Shown: in pieces, positions 26,769 to 34,743 of the stretch
How positions within the stretch are numbered: the stretch's first letter is position 1
How the letters are laid out: each line of letters opens with the position of its first letter
Assembly: GCA_947651225.1 (NCBI GenBank)
Contig: CANSYK010000020.1
Span: forward strand, 1 to 51,160
Length of the DNA: 51,160 nucleotides
From: an uncultured bacterium
GTDB lineage: Bacteria; Bacillota; Clostridia; Lachnospirales; Lachnospiraceae
Direction of reading: 5' to 3'
Translations under genes and position numbers: made by a program
The notes under the pieces: model-generated
What the model was told of the DNA's origin: nothing
Database searches by the model: none
The model's input: only the letters and a program-made list of their open reading frames with translations

Positions 26769-27818
26769 ATGGTTATTCAATATAAATGCCCAGACTGCGG
26801 GGCAGATATGATTTTTGACAGTGCCACTGGCGGTTTACACTGCAATAGCTGTGGGCACGAAGAGAGGATTGAAGGCTATCGGAAGGAATATGAGTCCTAC
26901 GAGCCGCATTTCCATAATGCTACTTTTGAAGATGAAGATACACGCCAATACCAATGCAGAAATTGCGGTGCTGTTTTATTCACCGAAAAACACACTTCTG
27001 CCGCAATCTGCAGTTTCTGCGGCTCTCCCATGATTTTAGGAGACAGGCTGACTGGCAACTATGCACCAACAAAAGTGATTCCTTTTTCCATTTCAAAAGA
27101 AGAGGCTGAAAAAGCATTCCATAAATGGTGTAAAAAGCTGCGTTTCTCTCCAAAAGAATTTACAGAAGGAAGCCGTATCAAGGAAATAACAGGGATTTAT
27201 GTCCCTTTCTGGCTTTACAATTTGCGTGGGCAGGGTGAGGCACACCTTCGCTGTACAAAAACCCACGTTTTCAGCCGTGGTGATGAAGAAGTGACAGAAA
27301 CAAGCTATTTCGATGTGTATCGTCAGGTAGACTTAACCTTAAAAGATGTTCCCGCAGATGCCTCTGAGAAAATGGCAGATAATCTAATGGATAGTTTAGA
27401 ACCTTTCGACTATTCTGCCATGAAGGAGTTCCAGACTCCTTATCTGGCAGGCTTTCTTTCGGAAAAATACAGTTTTACCGATAAAGAAATGCTCCCACGT
27501 GTTACAAAGCGGGCAAATGAGTATATGGATGATTTCATCCGGAATACCATTCAGGGTTATGACAGTGTAACCTTCGAAAACAGAGATTACCATATTGGGC
27601 AGCTTTCTTCCGAATATGCCTTATTTCCTGTCTGGATGGTTTACTATGACTATAATGATGCAGAATATACTTTTGCCATGAATGGGCAGACGGGGAAGCT
27701 TGCCGGTGATCCGCCACGCTCTATTCCCAAAATCGCCACATCAATCGGACTGCTTACTTTACTTATTTTCCTGGTGTGCAGGATTATCACTATATTGTCA
27801 GGAGGGCCACTTTTATGA
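26769..27818 (+). CDS. TFIIB-type zinc-ribbon protein, C-terminally membrane-anchored
   Basis: 349 residues. Two zinc ribbons are evident: CPDCGADM...CNSCGHEE (about 8-31) and CRNCGAVL...CSFCGSPM (about 61-88). A conserved domain of unknown function follows (KVIPFSISKEEAEKAFHKW, PFWLYNLRGQGEA, LFPVWMVYYDY), and one membrane helix lies near the C-terminus (about 324-345). It overlaps the following TPM gene by 4 bp (ATGA). Zinc-ribbon/TPM pairs recur in Firmicutes; a role in membrane protein quality control or envelope maintenance is an inference only. Confidence 0.85.
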   Translation: MVIQYKCPDCGADMIFDSATGGLHCNSCGHEERIEGYRKEYESYEPHFHNATFEDEDTRQYQCRNCGAVLFTEKHTSAAICSFCGSPMILGDRLTGNYAPTKVIPFSISKEEAEKAFHKWCKKLRFSPKEFTEGSRIKEITGIYVPFWLYNLRGQGEAHLRCTKTHVFSRGDEEVTETSYFDVYRQVDLTLKDVPADASEKMADNLMDSLEPFDYSAMKEFQTPYLAGFLSEKYSFTDKEMLPRVTKRANEYMDDFIRNTIQGYDSVTFENRDYHIGQLSSEYALFPVWMVYYDYNDAEYTFAMNGQTGKLAGDPPRSIPKIATSIGLLTLLIFLVCRIITILSGGPLL

Positions 27819-28615
27819 CTATTTCCTATCCTACAAAAAAACATACCACTTATACTAATGCACTGCCAAAAAAAGCAGCACGGTATCTTTTGCTTTCGTT
27901 TTTTCTGCTTTTTTCCTGTCTTTTTATGAAACAATATGCGTGTGCAAAAACTGTTATCTCAGATAACGCACATATGCTGACTGCAGAAGAAGTTGAACAG
28001 ATTCGTTCAGGCTGTGACTCCATTTTAGAACATCATAATACCTCTGTCTACATCCTGACTTCTGACAGTATTGGAGCAAATGATAATTATGAAGGATATA
28101 TGGAACAAGTCGGAAATGACACCAAATCGCCCAAAAACCTTGTACTCCTTTTTATCAGTACTAAGAAAAGTGGACGCATCTATCAGATTTATGGATATGG
28201 AACTGCCGAAACACAATTAAATCACGGCCGTTGTAATAAAGTGATGGATCGTATGCAGAAAAACATGAAAGATGGCAACTACTATGATGCTCTCAACACT
28301 TTCTGCAATGAAGTTGACATATATCTGGGGAGAGATCCAAAACTGGATTCTTTTCTTTTCCAGTCGATTCCACAACTTATTTTCAGCCTTGCGATAAGCC
28401 TTTTCATTATTCTTCCAATGGTTCGCAAAACAGCAGGAAAAAATACAACAACAGCACAAACTTATATTGATGCAAACCATTCACAGCTTCTTGGAAGAAT
28501 CGATCACTTTCGGTATATGAATGTACATCGTGTCAAAAAAACGAATACAAACAACCACAAAAGTGGTGGCGGTGGTGGAAAAAGCCATAGCAGCGGTACT
28601 CCCCATTCGTTTTAG
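27815..28615 (+). CDS. TPM-domain (YgcG-like) membrane protein
   Basis: 266 residues. A long basic N-terminus and signal/anchor (about 20-45) precede the TPM domain (VISDNAHMLTAEEVEQIRSGCDSIL...VLLFISTKKSGRIYQIYGYGTAE), a second membrane helix near 190-210, and a basic tail ending in SGGGGGKSHSSG. The start is set by GGAGG 9 nt upstream and the ATGA overlap with the upstream gene. The stop codon TAG is the first triplet of the palindromic element at 28613. TPM proteins have been linked to acid phosphatase activity and photosystem repair in other groups; the bacterial role is unclear. Confidence 0.85.
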   Translation: MTISYPTKKHTTYTNALPKKAARYLLLSFFLLFSCLFMKQYACAKTVISDNAHMLTAEEVEQIRSGCDSILEHHNTSVYILTSDSIGANDNYEGYMEQVGNDTKSPKNLVLLFISTKKSGRIYQIYGYGTAETQLNHGRCNKVMDRMQKNMKDGNYYDALNTFCNEVDIYLGRDPKLDSFLFQSIPQLIFSLAISLFIILPMVRKTAGKNTTTAQTYIDANHSQLLGRIDHFRYMNVHRVKKTNTNNHKSGGGGGKSHSSGTPHSF

Positions 28616-28697
28616 AGTGTGTTTGAAAATTGCTTTTTGCAAGATGTGCTTCTCACTTTGTGGGAGATTGTGAGAATGAATTTTCAAACACGCTCTA
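28613..28697. repeat. TAG-ended palindromic element between convergent genes
   Basis: Ends TAGAGTGTGTTTGAAAATT and AATTTTCAAACACGCTCTA are complementary except for one G-T position, with a 47-nt middle. The left TAG is the stop of the TPM gene and the right end read leftward gives the TAG stop of the permease gene. A shorter copy is at 42744-42790 and a partial one at 20004-20033. Confidence 0.9.
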
Positions 28698-29204
28698 GCA
28701 ACACTTCCAGATAAAAAAGACGCCTGGCAGCAAAATGCTGCCAGAACACATTGCGGCAGCATATGCAATTCCTTCAAAAGATAATTCCGTTCCCATAAAT
28801 GCTTTTGACAGTATCTGAAACACCATCTGGATAATCACAAAACAGAGAAATATTTTTCCAGTGTAACTGAGAAGCACCTGATATCGGTGGCATCGATATG
28901 ATTTCCAGTCCACTGGTACATATTTCAAATATTCTTTCCATGGAACTATTTTTCCATTTTCTGATAAAACTAATAGCCATTTCATTCTCCAGTATCCTCC
29001 CAGAAAAAGCAGAAGTCCATGAAATGCCGTCCAGAAAACCCCCAATTCCCAAAATATTTCTTTAAAAGGAACGCACATCAAAACAAACGCAAACGCATTT
29101 GCAAAGATACACGGTAATGAAAGTCCCGCAAAACCAGATTCCCGATGTTCTTCATATTTCACAATTCTTTTGTCAAATAATTTTATTTTCTGCCATTCTG
29201 TCAT
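28695..29204 (-). CDS. Small integral membrane protein of the GntR-ABC operon
   Basis: 169 residues with four or five hydrophobic segments (about 27-50, 55-75, 110-130 and 140-165) and no catalytic motif. It overlaps the ABC ATPase gene (ATGA) and GGAGGAGG lies 10 nt before ATG, so it is probably the membrane partner of that ATPase. The last codons are followed directly by TAG provided by the palindromic element, so the original C-terminus may have been longer. Confidence 0.7.
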   Translation of the reverse strand: MTEWQKIKLFDKRIVKYEEHRESGFAGLSLPCIFANAFAFVLMCVPFKEIFWELGVFWTAFHGLLLFLGGYWRMKWLLVLSENGKIVPWKEYLKYVPVDWKSYRCHRYQVLLSYTGKIFLCFVIIQMVFQILSKAFMGTELSFEGIAYAAAMCSGSILLPGVFFIWKCC

Positions 29205-29848
29205 TCCAACCCAGCCTCCTCCCATTTTACCAGCCGACCATTTTCAAGTATCCCCCTGTAATCACACTTTAACCTGATTTCCTCCAAAATATGTGTCACA
29301 AGCACAATACTTGCTCCACTGGCTGCCAGTTCCCTCATGATGCACCACAGTTCCCTGCGAAAAACGGGATCCATACCTCCGGTCACTTCATCTAATAAAA
29401 ATACATCCGCCTTATGTGCCAGCCCAAGGGCAAGCTGCATCCTGAAAAATCCACCACGGGACAAATTTTTAATTTGTTCGTTTTCCAGAACACCAAATCG
29501 CCGAAAAGACTTTTCTAAAATTTCCTGACTCCAATCCTCATAAAAATACTGATACAGTTTACAGACTTCCTTCACTGTGTATACTGCTGGCATCCTATGG
29601 TCATCAGACACCAAAGCAACCTGATTCAAACAGGCATTTCTGTCCTTTTTTATATCTATACCACCAATCAGAATCCTGCCTTGATAAGAAATATCCGGTT
29701 CTAAAATATGTTTCAGTAAGGTTGTTTTTCCAGCTCCGTTTTCTCCGGCAAGCACCATAATAAATCCATCTTCCAGACAAAAAGAAATATTCTGTAACCG
29801 GAATCCATTTCCTTTTGTTGTCACATGCTCAAATGCAATCACTGTCAT
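29201..29848 (-). CDS. ABC transporter ATP-binding protein, YtrB-like
   Basis: 215 residues, short for an ABC ATPase. Walker A is AGENGAGKTTLL (about 36-47), the signature is NLSRGGFFRMQLALG (a variant of LSGGQ), Walker B is VFLLDEVTGGMD and the switch His is in VLVTHILEE. Walker B ends in DEV rather than DEP. The start ATG overlaps the GntR stop codon; GGGAGGG lies 2-8 nt upstream. The downstream membrane protein is its likely partner. Confidence 0.88.
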   Translation of the reverse strand: MTVIAFEHVTTKGNGFRLQNISFCLEDGFIMVLAGENGAGKTTLLKHILEPDISYQGRILIGGIDIKKDRNACLNQVALVSDDHRMPAVYTVKEVCKLYQYFYEDWSQEILEKSFRRFGVLENEQIKNLSRGGFFRMQLALGLAHKADVFLLDEVTGGMDPVFRRELWCIMRELAASGASIVLVTHILEEIRLKCDYRGILENGRLVKWEEAGLE

Positions 29849-30219
29849 TCCCTCCCATACAAAACCTGTACCATTTCCATAACATCTTCCTGCGTCAGGC
29901 CCGCCTGCCGGCATTCTTCCAGAATCTCTCTCATACGATTTTCCAACATCATAAGTTGTTTTTCCCGTAAATAGTCCTGATTTGCCTCGCAAACATAAAA
30001 CCCTTTTCCAGAGACAGAACGCACAAGCCCTTCCTTTTCCAATTCTTCATAAGCACGTTTTGTAGTAATCGCACTGACTTCCAAATCACTTGCCAGACGC
30101 CGGATTGACGGCATTGCCTCTCCTGGTTTTAATTCACCGGAAATAATACCATTCTTTAATTGATTTACAATCTGCTCATAGATTGCCATGGTTCCCTGCG
30201 ATTTAATTACAATTTTCAT
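29845..30219 (-). CDS. GntR-family regulator, YtrA subfamily
   Basis: 124 residues. A winged helix (about 9-75: IYEQIVNQLKNGIISGELKPGEAMPSIRRLA) is followed by only a short helical tail, the hallmark of the YtrA subfamily that controls ABC transporter operons. It is embedded between two ABC modules. The perfect inverted repeat at 31988-32031 upstream of the operon is a candidate operator. Confidence 0.9.
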   Translation of the reverse strand: MKIVIKSQGTMAIYEQIVNQLKNGIISGELKPGEAMPSIRRLASDLEVSAITTKRAYEELEKEGLVRSVSGKGFYVCEANQDYLREKQLMMLENRMREILEECRQAGLTQEDVMEMVQVLYGRE

Positions 30220-30285
30220 GTTAATCCCTTACGCTGCATCTTTTGCAACTCAAATAGCTATATTTTACTGGCAATTATTTACCAT

Positions 30286-30984
30286 TTAACAGTTCATAAT
30301 TTCATTGCACGAATCCCGAAGTATCATGCGCCAGTAGGAAAATCCAGCAATAGCCGCAAAAAGCAGTTCAATGCCCGATGTTGCCGCTTCCCAGGAAGTC
30401 ACTGACCATGAAGCAGTATCTGTCCATATATTGTTGCCAGGAGATGCCCTGTAAAGTAAAAACAAACTTATAAATGCGACAATATAAGATACAATCCACC
30501 GCCATCGGCCATGTCTTTTTTTGGCATAATTTGTCATATGATTCAAATCTGTATTTATCATACACATAATCAAGAAATAATGAAACAGACAATATCCTGC
30601 CCAAAAAAGCGATAACTTTTCCATAACCGCCCAGAGAAGAAAATAGCAGCCAAGAAGTGCCGTAAAAAACAAAACCCGAAACCAGTATCCGGTCAGCAAA
30701 TAGACTCTTCTGTCCTTTTCTGGTACAGGAAGCAGATAAAACATTTCTTCCAGACGGTTCGGATAAAGCCTGCATATACCAAGGCCAATCCATATAATAA
30801 CCCACAATATGTTTATCCACAAATGGTTCTTTCCTGTAAACCATTTTTCCTCAAACAGCATGCCAGGCAATATAAATGCAAAATAACAGACATACCAGGT
30901 ATCCAACATCCACTCTGATCTTTTCCTGCCTTTTGCCAGATTCTTTAATTCAATCCAATAGTCATTTATAATTAATTTAATCAT
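30286..30984 (-). CDS. Integral membrane protein, ABC-2-like permease
   Basis: 232 residues with about six hydrophobic segments (MLDTWYVCYFAFILPGMLF, LWINILWVIIWIGLGI, and others). The start is taken at MIKLIINDYW, which overlaps the preceding ATPase stop (ATGA); an ATG 21 nt upstream lacks a better site. It is the membrane partner of the ATPase at 30981-31856. A 66-bp gap follows before the GntR gene, without a clear promoter. Confidence 0.75.
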   Translation of the reverse strand: MIKLIINDYWIELKNLAKGRKRSEWMLDTWYVCYFAFILPGMLFEEKWFTGKNHLWINILWVIIWIGLGICRLYPNRLEEMFYLLPVPEKDRRVYLLTGYWFRVLFFTALLGCYFLLWAVMEKLSLFWAGYCLFHYFLIMCMINTDLNHMTNYAKKRHGRWRWIVSYIVAFISLFLLYRASPGNNIWTDTASWSVTSWEAATSGIELLFAAIAGFSYWRMILRDSCNEIMNC

Positions 30985-31856
30985 CTGTTTCCATCTCCCT
31001 TCCAACCCAACCCCTTTAACCGATAATAAAAAATATCCTCTAATGCAGGAATCTCCACCAGCAATTCTTTATCATATTTTCGGAACTGGTTATGTTTTAC
31101 CAGTGCTTTTGTATTGTAAACCCCATTTTCCTGATATATTACCCTTTCCTGTTTTAGCAGATTAACCTTGTATTTTTCCCCACTGACAAGGCGGTAACGC
31201 TCCCGCAATTCCTCAATGTCCGCAAACTCCAACAGGTGTCCCTTATGAAGAATTGCGATGTAATCTGCCATCTGCTCTAACTCCTGCGTCAGGTGGCTTA
31301 CGATGACTACACTGTGCTCTTCATCCGCTACAAAATGACTTAAGTATGTCAAAAACTTTTCCCGGAATGATAAATCAAAACTTCCCAGCGGTTCATCCAG
31401 CAAAAGAAGCTTTGGATGGTGGGACAAGGCAAAAGCAAATTGAAATTTCAACTTTTCTCCACGGGAAAGGTTGCCATATCTTCTCTTTTTCTCCAGTCCA
31501 AACTCCTGTAAATACCCCCAAAATTCTTCCCTGCTAAAATCTTTATAATATTTTCCATAACGCAGCCCATTATCCAACAACGTATTATAATGCGAAAAAA
31601 AATCTTCCTGCAATACAAACCCTAGTTCATTTTTTATTTCCCGCTGAACCTCTCCAGATTCCCACAGATTCTTCCCGTTCATAAAAAGGCTGCCCTGGTC
31701 TGGTTTCACATATCCTAACAGTATTTTTAGTAAAACTGATTTTCCTGCACCATTTTCACCTAGTACACCGACAATATACCCTTTTGGAATCTCTAAAGAA
31801 ATATCCTCCAACCGAAAACGGTCATAATATTTACTGATATGAACCACTTGAAACAT
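30981..31856 (-). CDS. ABC transporter ATP-binding protein
   Basis: 291 residues. Walker A is GENGAGKSVLL (about 36-46), the signature LSRGEKLKFQFA, Walker B LLLLDEP and switch His VIVSHLTQE. A C-terminal extension of about 80 residues ends near the membrane-protein gene. The start ATG-TTT has GGAGG 8 nt upstream; the ATG two codons earlier is closer to the site than usual. It is first in the five-gene operon ABC, permease, GntR, ABC, permease. Confidence 0.88.
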   Translation of the reverse strand: MFQVVHISKYYDRFRLEDISLEIPKGYIVGVLGENGAGKSVLLKILLGYVKPDQGSLFMNGKNLWESGEVQREIKNELGFVLQEDFFSHYNTLLDNGLRYGKYYKDFSREEFWGYLQEFGLEKKRRYGNLSRGEKLKFQFAFALSHHPKLLLLDEPLGSFDLSFREKFLTYLSHFVADEEHSVVIVSHLTQELEQMADYIAILHKGHLLEFADIEELRERYRLVSGEKYKVNLLKQERVIYQENGVYNTKALVKHNQFRKYDKELLVEIPALEDIFYYRLKGLGWKGDGNR

Positions 31857-31883
31857 TCGCATTTCCTCCCACATAGCATTTAA

Positions 31884-31902
31884 TTTTCTAATAATTAGAA
31901 AA
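31884..31902. repeat. Palindrome in the leader of the GntR-ABC operon
   Basis: TTTTCTAAT-A-ATTAGAAAA is a perfect 9-bp inverted repeat around one base, about 28 bp before the start codon at 31856. It could be a regulator half-site pair or an RNA hairpin close to the ribosome site. Confidence 0.5.
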
Positions 31903-31987
31903 GCGCACAACTATGTTACAACACAATTACCTATCATATAAAAAATACCCTGTATATCATGGTACTGTAACACAATTTCTAAAAAAC

Positions 31988-32031
31988 GTGTATATATACT
32001 GTGTATGTCATTATATACAGTATATATACAC
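31988..32031. promoter_or_regulatory. Perfect 15-bp inverted repeat, candidate GntR operator
   Basis: GTGTATATATACTGT (31988-32002) and ACAGTATATATACAC (32017-32031) are exactly complementary around a 14-nt centre. It lies between the leftward GntR-ABC operon and the rightward GH53 gene. YtrA-type regulators bind AT-rich inverted repeats with GTNTA ends, so this is the best candidate operator. Confidence 0.6.
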
Positions 32032-32061
32032 TTGTCAATAACAATTTGAAAATGTTAATGA

Positions 32062-32090
32062 TTGACAAAAAGGACTATAAGTGCTATACT
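32062..32090 (+). promoter_or_regulatory. Promoter of the GH53 gene
   Basis: Consensus TTGACA and TATACT are separated by 17 bp. Transcription would start near 32097, nine bases before the palindrome at 32106. Confidence 0.85.
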
Positions 32091-32105
32091 TAATTTATAA
32101 ATTAG

Positions 32106-32131
32106 ACAGACCGATTGCGCAATCAGTCTGT
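32106..32131. promoter_or_regulatory. 26-bp near-perfect palindrome, candidate galactan operator
   Basis: ACAGACCGATTGC and GCAATCAGTCTGT pair with one mismatch and no loop, directly downstream of the GH53 promoter. The absence of a loop and of a T tract favours a DNA-binding site, such as a LacI-family operator, over a terminator. Confidence 0.65.
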
Positions 32132-32183
32132 ACAACTTATTCAAATTCGCAACACAAAAAATATCACAGAAATGAGGTGGCAT

Positions 32184-33719
32184 ATGAAAATAGGGTTTAA
32201 AAAATTTGTTATGATGGTATTGGCAGTGGCTGTAACGCTGATAACAGGAATATCAATGGGAACAGTATGTGCAACGGCTGCAACTTCTATATCTGGAACC
32301 AGTTCCGTTTCAGGAATGCCTGATGACTTTGCAAGAGGTGTGGACATTTCTGCATTGACAGCATTGGAAAAAAGCGGAGTAGAATTCCATTATCTGGATG
32401 GCTCTCAGGGTGATATGTTTGATATTTTAAATGGAGCAGGCGTAAATTATGTCCGTATCCGCATATGGAATAACCCTTATGATTCCTCTGCACCATATAA
32501 GACATACGGTGCTGGCAACTGCGATCTTTACAATGCCAAGATATTGGGCAAAAGAGCAACAGATGCAGGCATGAAGGTTTTCATTGACTTCCATTACTCA
32601 GATTTCTGGGCAGATCCGGAAAAACAATTTGCACCAAAGGAATGGGCAGATTATAGCCTTGCATACAAAAAAGACGCCGTCTACAATTTCACTTATAACA
32701 GCCTGAAAGAATTACTGGATTATGGAGTAAATATAGGAATGGTTCAGATTGGTAACGAAACGAATGGTTCTATGTGCGGCGTAGGTGGCTTGTATGATGG
32801 TGTTTGGGATTTAAGTTCAGGAGTAGCGGTGCTCATGCAGCAGGGCTGTTATGCTGTAGATGATATTAATGCCCTGTATGGGAAATCCCTGCTTAAGGTA
32901 TTGCATTTCACCGATTTAGTAGAAAGAGGCGAATGGTATGCAGCGTGCGTAGATAAACTTGGTGTAGATTATGATGTATTCTCCACATCATATTATCCAA
33001 TGTGGCATGGCACAGCTTCTGATTTAACCACAAAGCTTACCAATATTGCCAAAACCTACAATAAAAAAGTTATGGTGGCCGAAACGGGTTATCCTTACAC
33101 CTATGAGAAGCTTTACAGCGAAAATGTTACATTTTATTCCACTACAGACGGCGGCAGTACATGGGATAACATGACACTGTTTGACAAAAACGGAAACGCA
33201 ATGAAATCCCTGTATGTATTTAACGATATCTGCGGCAAGGCAAGTGTAACTTCCTCCGGCATATTTAACGGAAGCTCACTGGACGGCACTTACTATATCA
33301 AAAGCGCATTCAGTGGTTTATATCTTGATGTTGCCAATGGTTCTTCTGCTAACAATGCCAATATTCAGCAACACTCTTATCTTGGCAGTGACAGGCAGAA
33401 ATTTAAACTGACCAAAAATGAAGATGGCTATTATTTTATCTATACTGGTGCGTCCGGTTACTCCAAAGTGCTTGATATTGCCGGGAAGGAGAGCACAGAT
33501 GGCGCAAATGTTGTACAATATAGTTATAATGACGGAAAAAACCAGATGTTTGAAATCGTTCCGGTATCTCCTGGCAAATACGCAATTAAGACACGCATCT
33601 CAGATAGCGCCTCTTGTCTGGATGTATATGAATGGAGCCAGGAATCTGGCGGCAATATTGTACAATGGAATTATTGGGGCGGAGACTGCCAGCTTTGGGG
33701 TCTGGAAGCCGCTTCCTGA
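32184..33719 (+). CDS. Secreted GH53 endo-beta-1,4-galactanase with ricin-type domain
   Basis: 511 residues. A signal peptide ends near ATA (32). The GH53 barrel spans about 47-365: FARGVDISALTALEKSGVEF, NYVRIRIWNNPYD (88-100), FIDFHYSDFWADP (133-145), acid/base E192 in QIGNETNGS and nucleophile E300 in MVAETGYPY. Residues about 370-511 form a ricin B/CBM13-like trefoil. The enzyme should cleave type I arabinogalactan outside the cell. GAGGTGG lies 3 nt before the ATG; an upstream ATG 69 nt earlier lies before the palindrome region's end and has no ribosome site. Strong promoter and palindrome precede the gene. Confidence 0.94.
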   Translation: MKIGFKKFVMMVLAVAVTLITGISMGTVCATAATSISGTSSVSGMPDDFARGVDISALTALEKSGVEFHYLDGSQGDMFDILNGAGVNYVRIRIWNNPYDSSAPYKTYGAGNCDLYNAKILGKRATDAGMKVFIDFHYSDFWADPEKQFAPKEWADYSLAYKKDAVYNFTYNSLKELLDYGVNIGMVQIGNETNGSMCGVGGLYDGVWDLSSGVAVLMQQGCYAVDDINALYGKSLLKVLHFTDLVERGEWYAACVDKLGVDYDVFSTSYYPMWHGTASDLTTKLTNIAKTYNKKVMVAETGYPYTYEKLYSENVTFYSTTDGGSTWDNMTLFDKNGNAMKSLYVFNDICGKASVTSSGIFNGSSLDGTYYIKSAFSGLYLDVANGSSANNANIQQHSYLGSDRQKFKLTKNEDGYYFIYTGASGYSKVLDIAGKESTDGANVVQYSYNDGKNQMFEIVPVSPGKYAIKTRISDSASCLDVYEWSQESGGNIVQWNYWGGDCQLWGLEAAS

Positions 33720-33773
33720 TTCAGGACATTAAAATGCAGTTAGTTACAACATTATAATTTTTTCAAGTCAAAT

Positions 33774-33800
33774 GCCCCGCAGCTCATGCTACGGGGTCTT
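33774..33800 (+). terminator. Terminator after GH53
   Basis: CCCCGCAGC, TCAT and GCTACGGGG form a stem with one mismatch, followed by TCTTT. The stop codon of the convergent ABC ATPase gene at 33789 falls inside it. Confidence 0.65.
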
Positions 33801-34673
33801 TGGCTGCTCGCCAAAATAATACATATACACATCTTCCAACGTCAATGCAGCATGTTCAATATCCGCATTTTGGGGAAGCTGTCCGCCGACCAGATGCAAA
33901 ATGAAATCTTCTTTTCCCTGTGTAATGCTGCTAACACAGTATTTTTCCTGATAAGCAGGAATTTCCTCCGCCCCGCAATGTACTACGCCAACCCTGCCGC
34001 TTATCATCTCCAGTAGCCGTCCCGGTGTATCACAGCGGACAACCTTCCCTTTGTCCAATATAATAATGGAACCGGCAAGGCATTCAATGTCGCTCACAAT
34101 ATGTGTCGCTACCATAACAATCCGATTTTTGCTGCTTCTTGCAATACTATTGCGCAGGGCAATCCTCTCCTTCGGGTCAAGTCCGGCAGTCGGTTCGTCC
34201 AGAATCAAAAATTCCGGCTGTCCAAGCAGCGCCTGTGCAAGCAGGATACGCCTTTTCATTCCGCCGGAAAATCCTCCGATTTTAAATGACCTTTTCTCAT
34301 ATAGATTTACTTCCTGCAAAATATGCTGTATTTCTTCCGATGTACTTTTTTGCTTCCGATCCATTCCCTTTATCACTGCCATATATTCTAGAAATTCCTG
34401 TGCCCGAAAAGTATCATAACAGCTCTGTGTCTGCGGCATATATCCTACCCGTTTCCGATAGCTTTTCCCAAGCTGCATGATTTCTTCGCCATCACACAAT
34501 ACGGTTCCGCTGCTCCTTTTGATATTATCCGTTAATATATTAATCAATGTTGATTTTCCAGCGCCGTTTGGCCCTAACAGTCCGTATATTCCATTTTCCA
34601 GGGTAAGGCTTAACCCATCTAATGCCCTGGTTTCTCCATATTCTTTTACCAAATCACGAATTTCTATTACCAT
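33789..34673 (-). CDS. ABC transporter ATP-binding protein of the LytTR cluster
   Basis: 294 residues. Walker A is GPNGAGKSTL (about 33-42), signature FSGGMKRRILLAQ, Walker B FLILDEPTAGLD, switch His VATHIVSD. The C-terminal extension of about 80 residues is like other ABC-2 ATPases and resembles the protein at 3221-4087. GGAGGGG lies 4 nt before ATG. It follows the 714-residue permease by 56 bp, a gap occupied largely by a dispersed palindrome. It is probably the motor for that permease. Confidence 0.9.
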   Translation of the reverse strand: MVIEIRDLVKEYGETRALDGLSLTLENGIYGLLGPNGAGKSTLINILTDNIKRSSGTVLCDGEEIMQLGKSYRKRVGYMPQTQSCYDTFRAQEFLEYMAVIKGMDRKQKSTSEEIQHILQEVNLYEKRSFKIGGFSGGMKRRILLAQALLGQPEFLILDEPTAGLDPKERIALRNSIARSSKNRIVMVATHIVSDIECLAGSIIILDKGKVVRCDTPGRLLEMISGRVGVVHCGAEEIPAYQEKYCVSSITQGKEDFILHLVGGQLPQNADIEHAALTLEDVYMYYFGEQPKTP

Positions 34674-34703
34674 ACATCCCCTCCATTATAAACCTGGCCG
34701 AAA

Positions 34704-34743
34704 GTTACTATTCACAGCTATTTTCAATATCATGTGAAAAACC
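34704..34743. repeat. Dispersed palindrome overlapping the end of the permease gene
   Basis: GTTACTATTCACAGCT with the TCATGTGAAAAACC part of the repeat family. Read leftward, GGTTTTTCACATGA encodes the last residues (W-F-F-T) and the TGA stop of the permease at 34730-36874. Confidence 0.8.
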
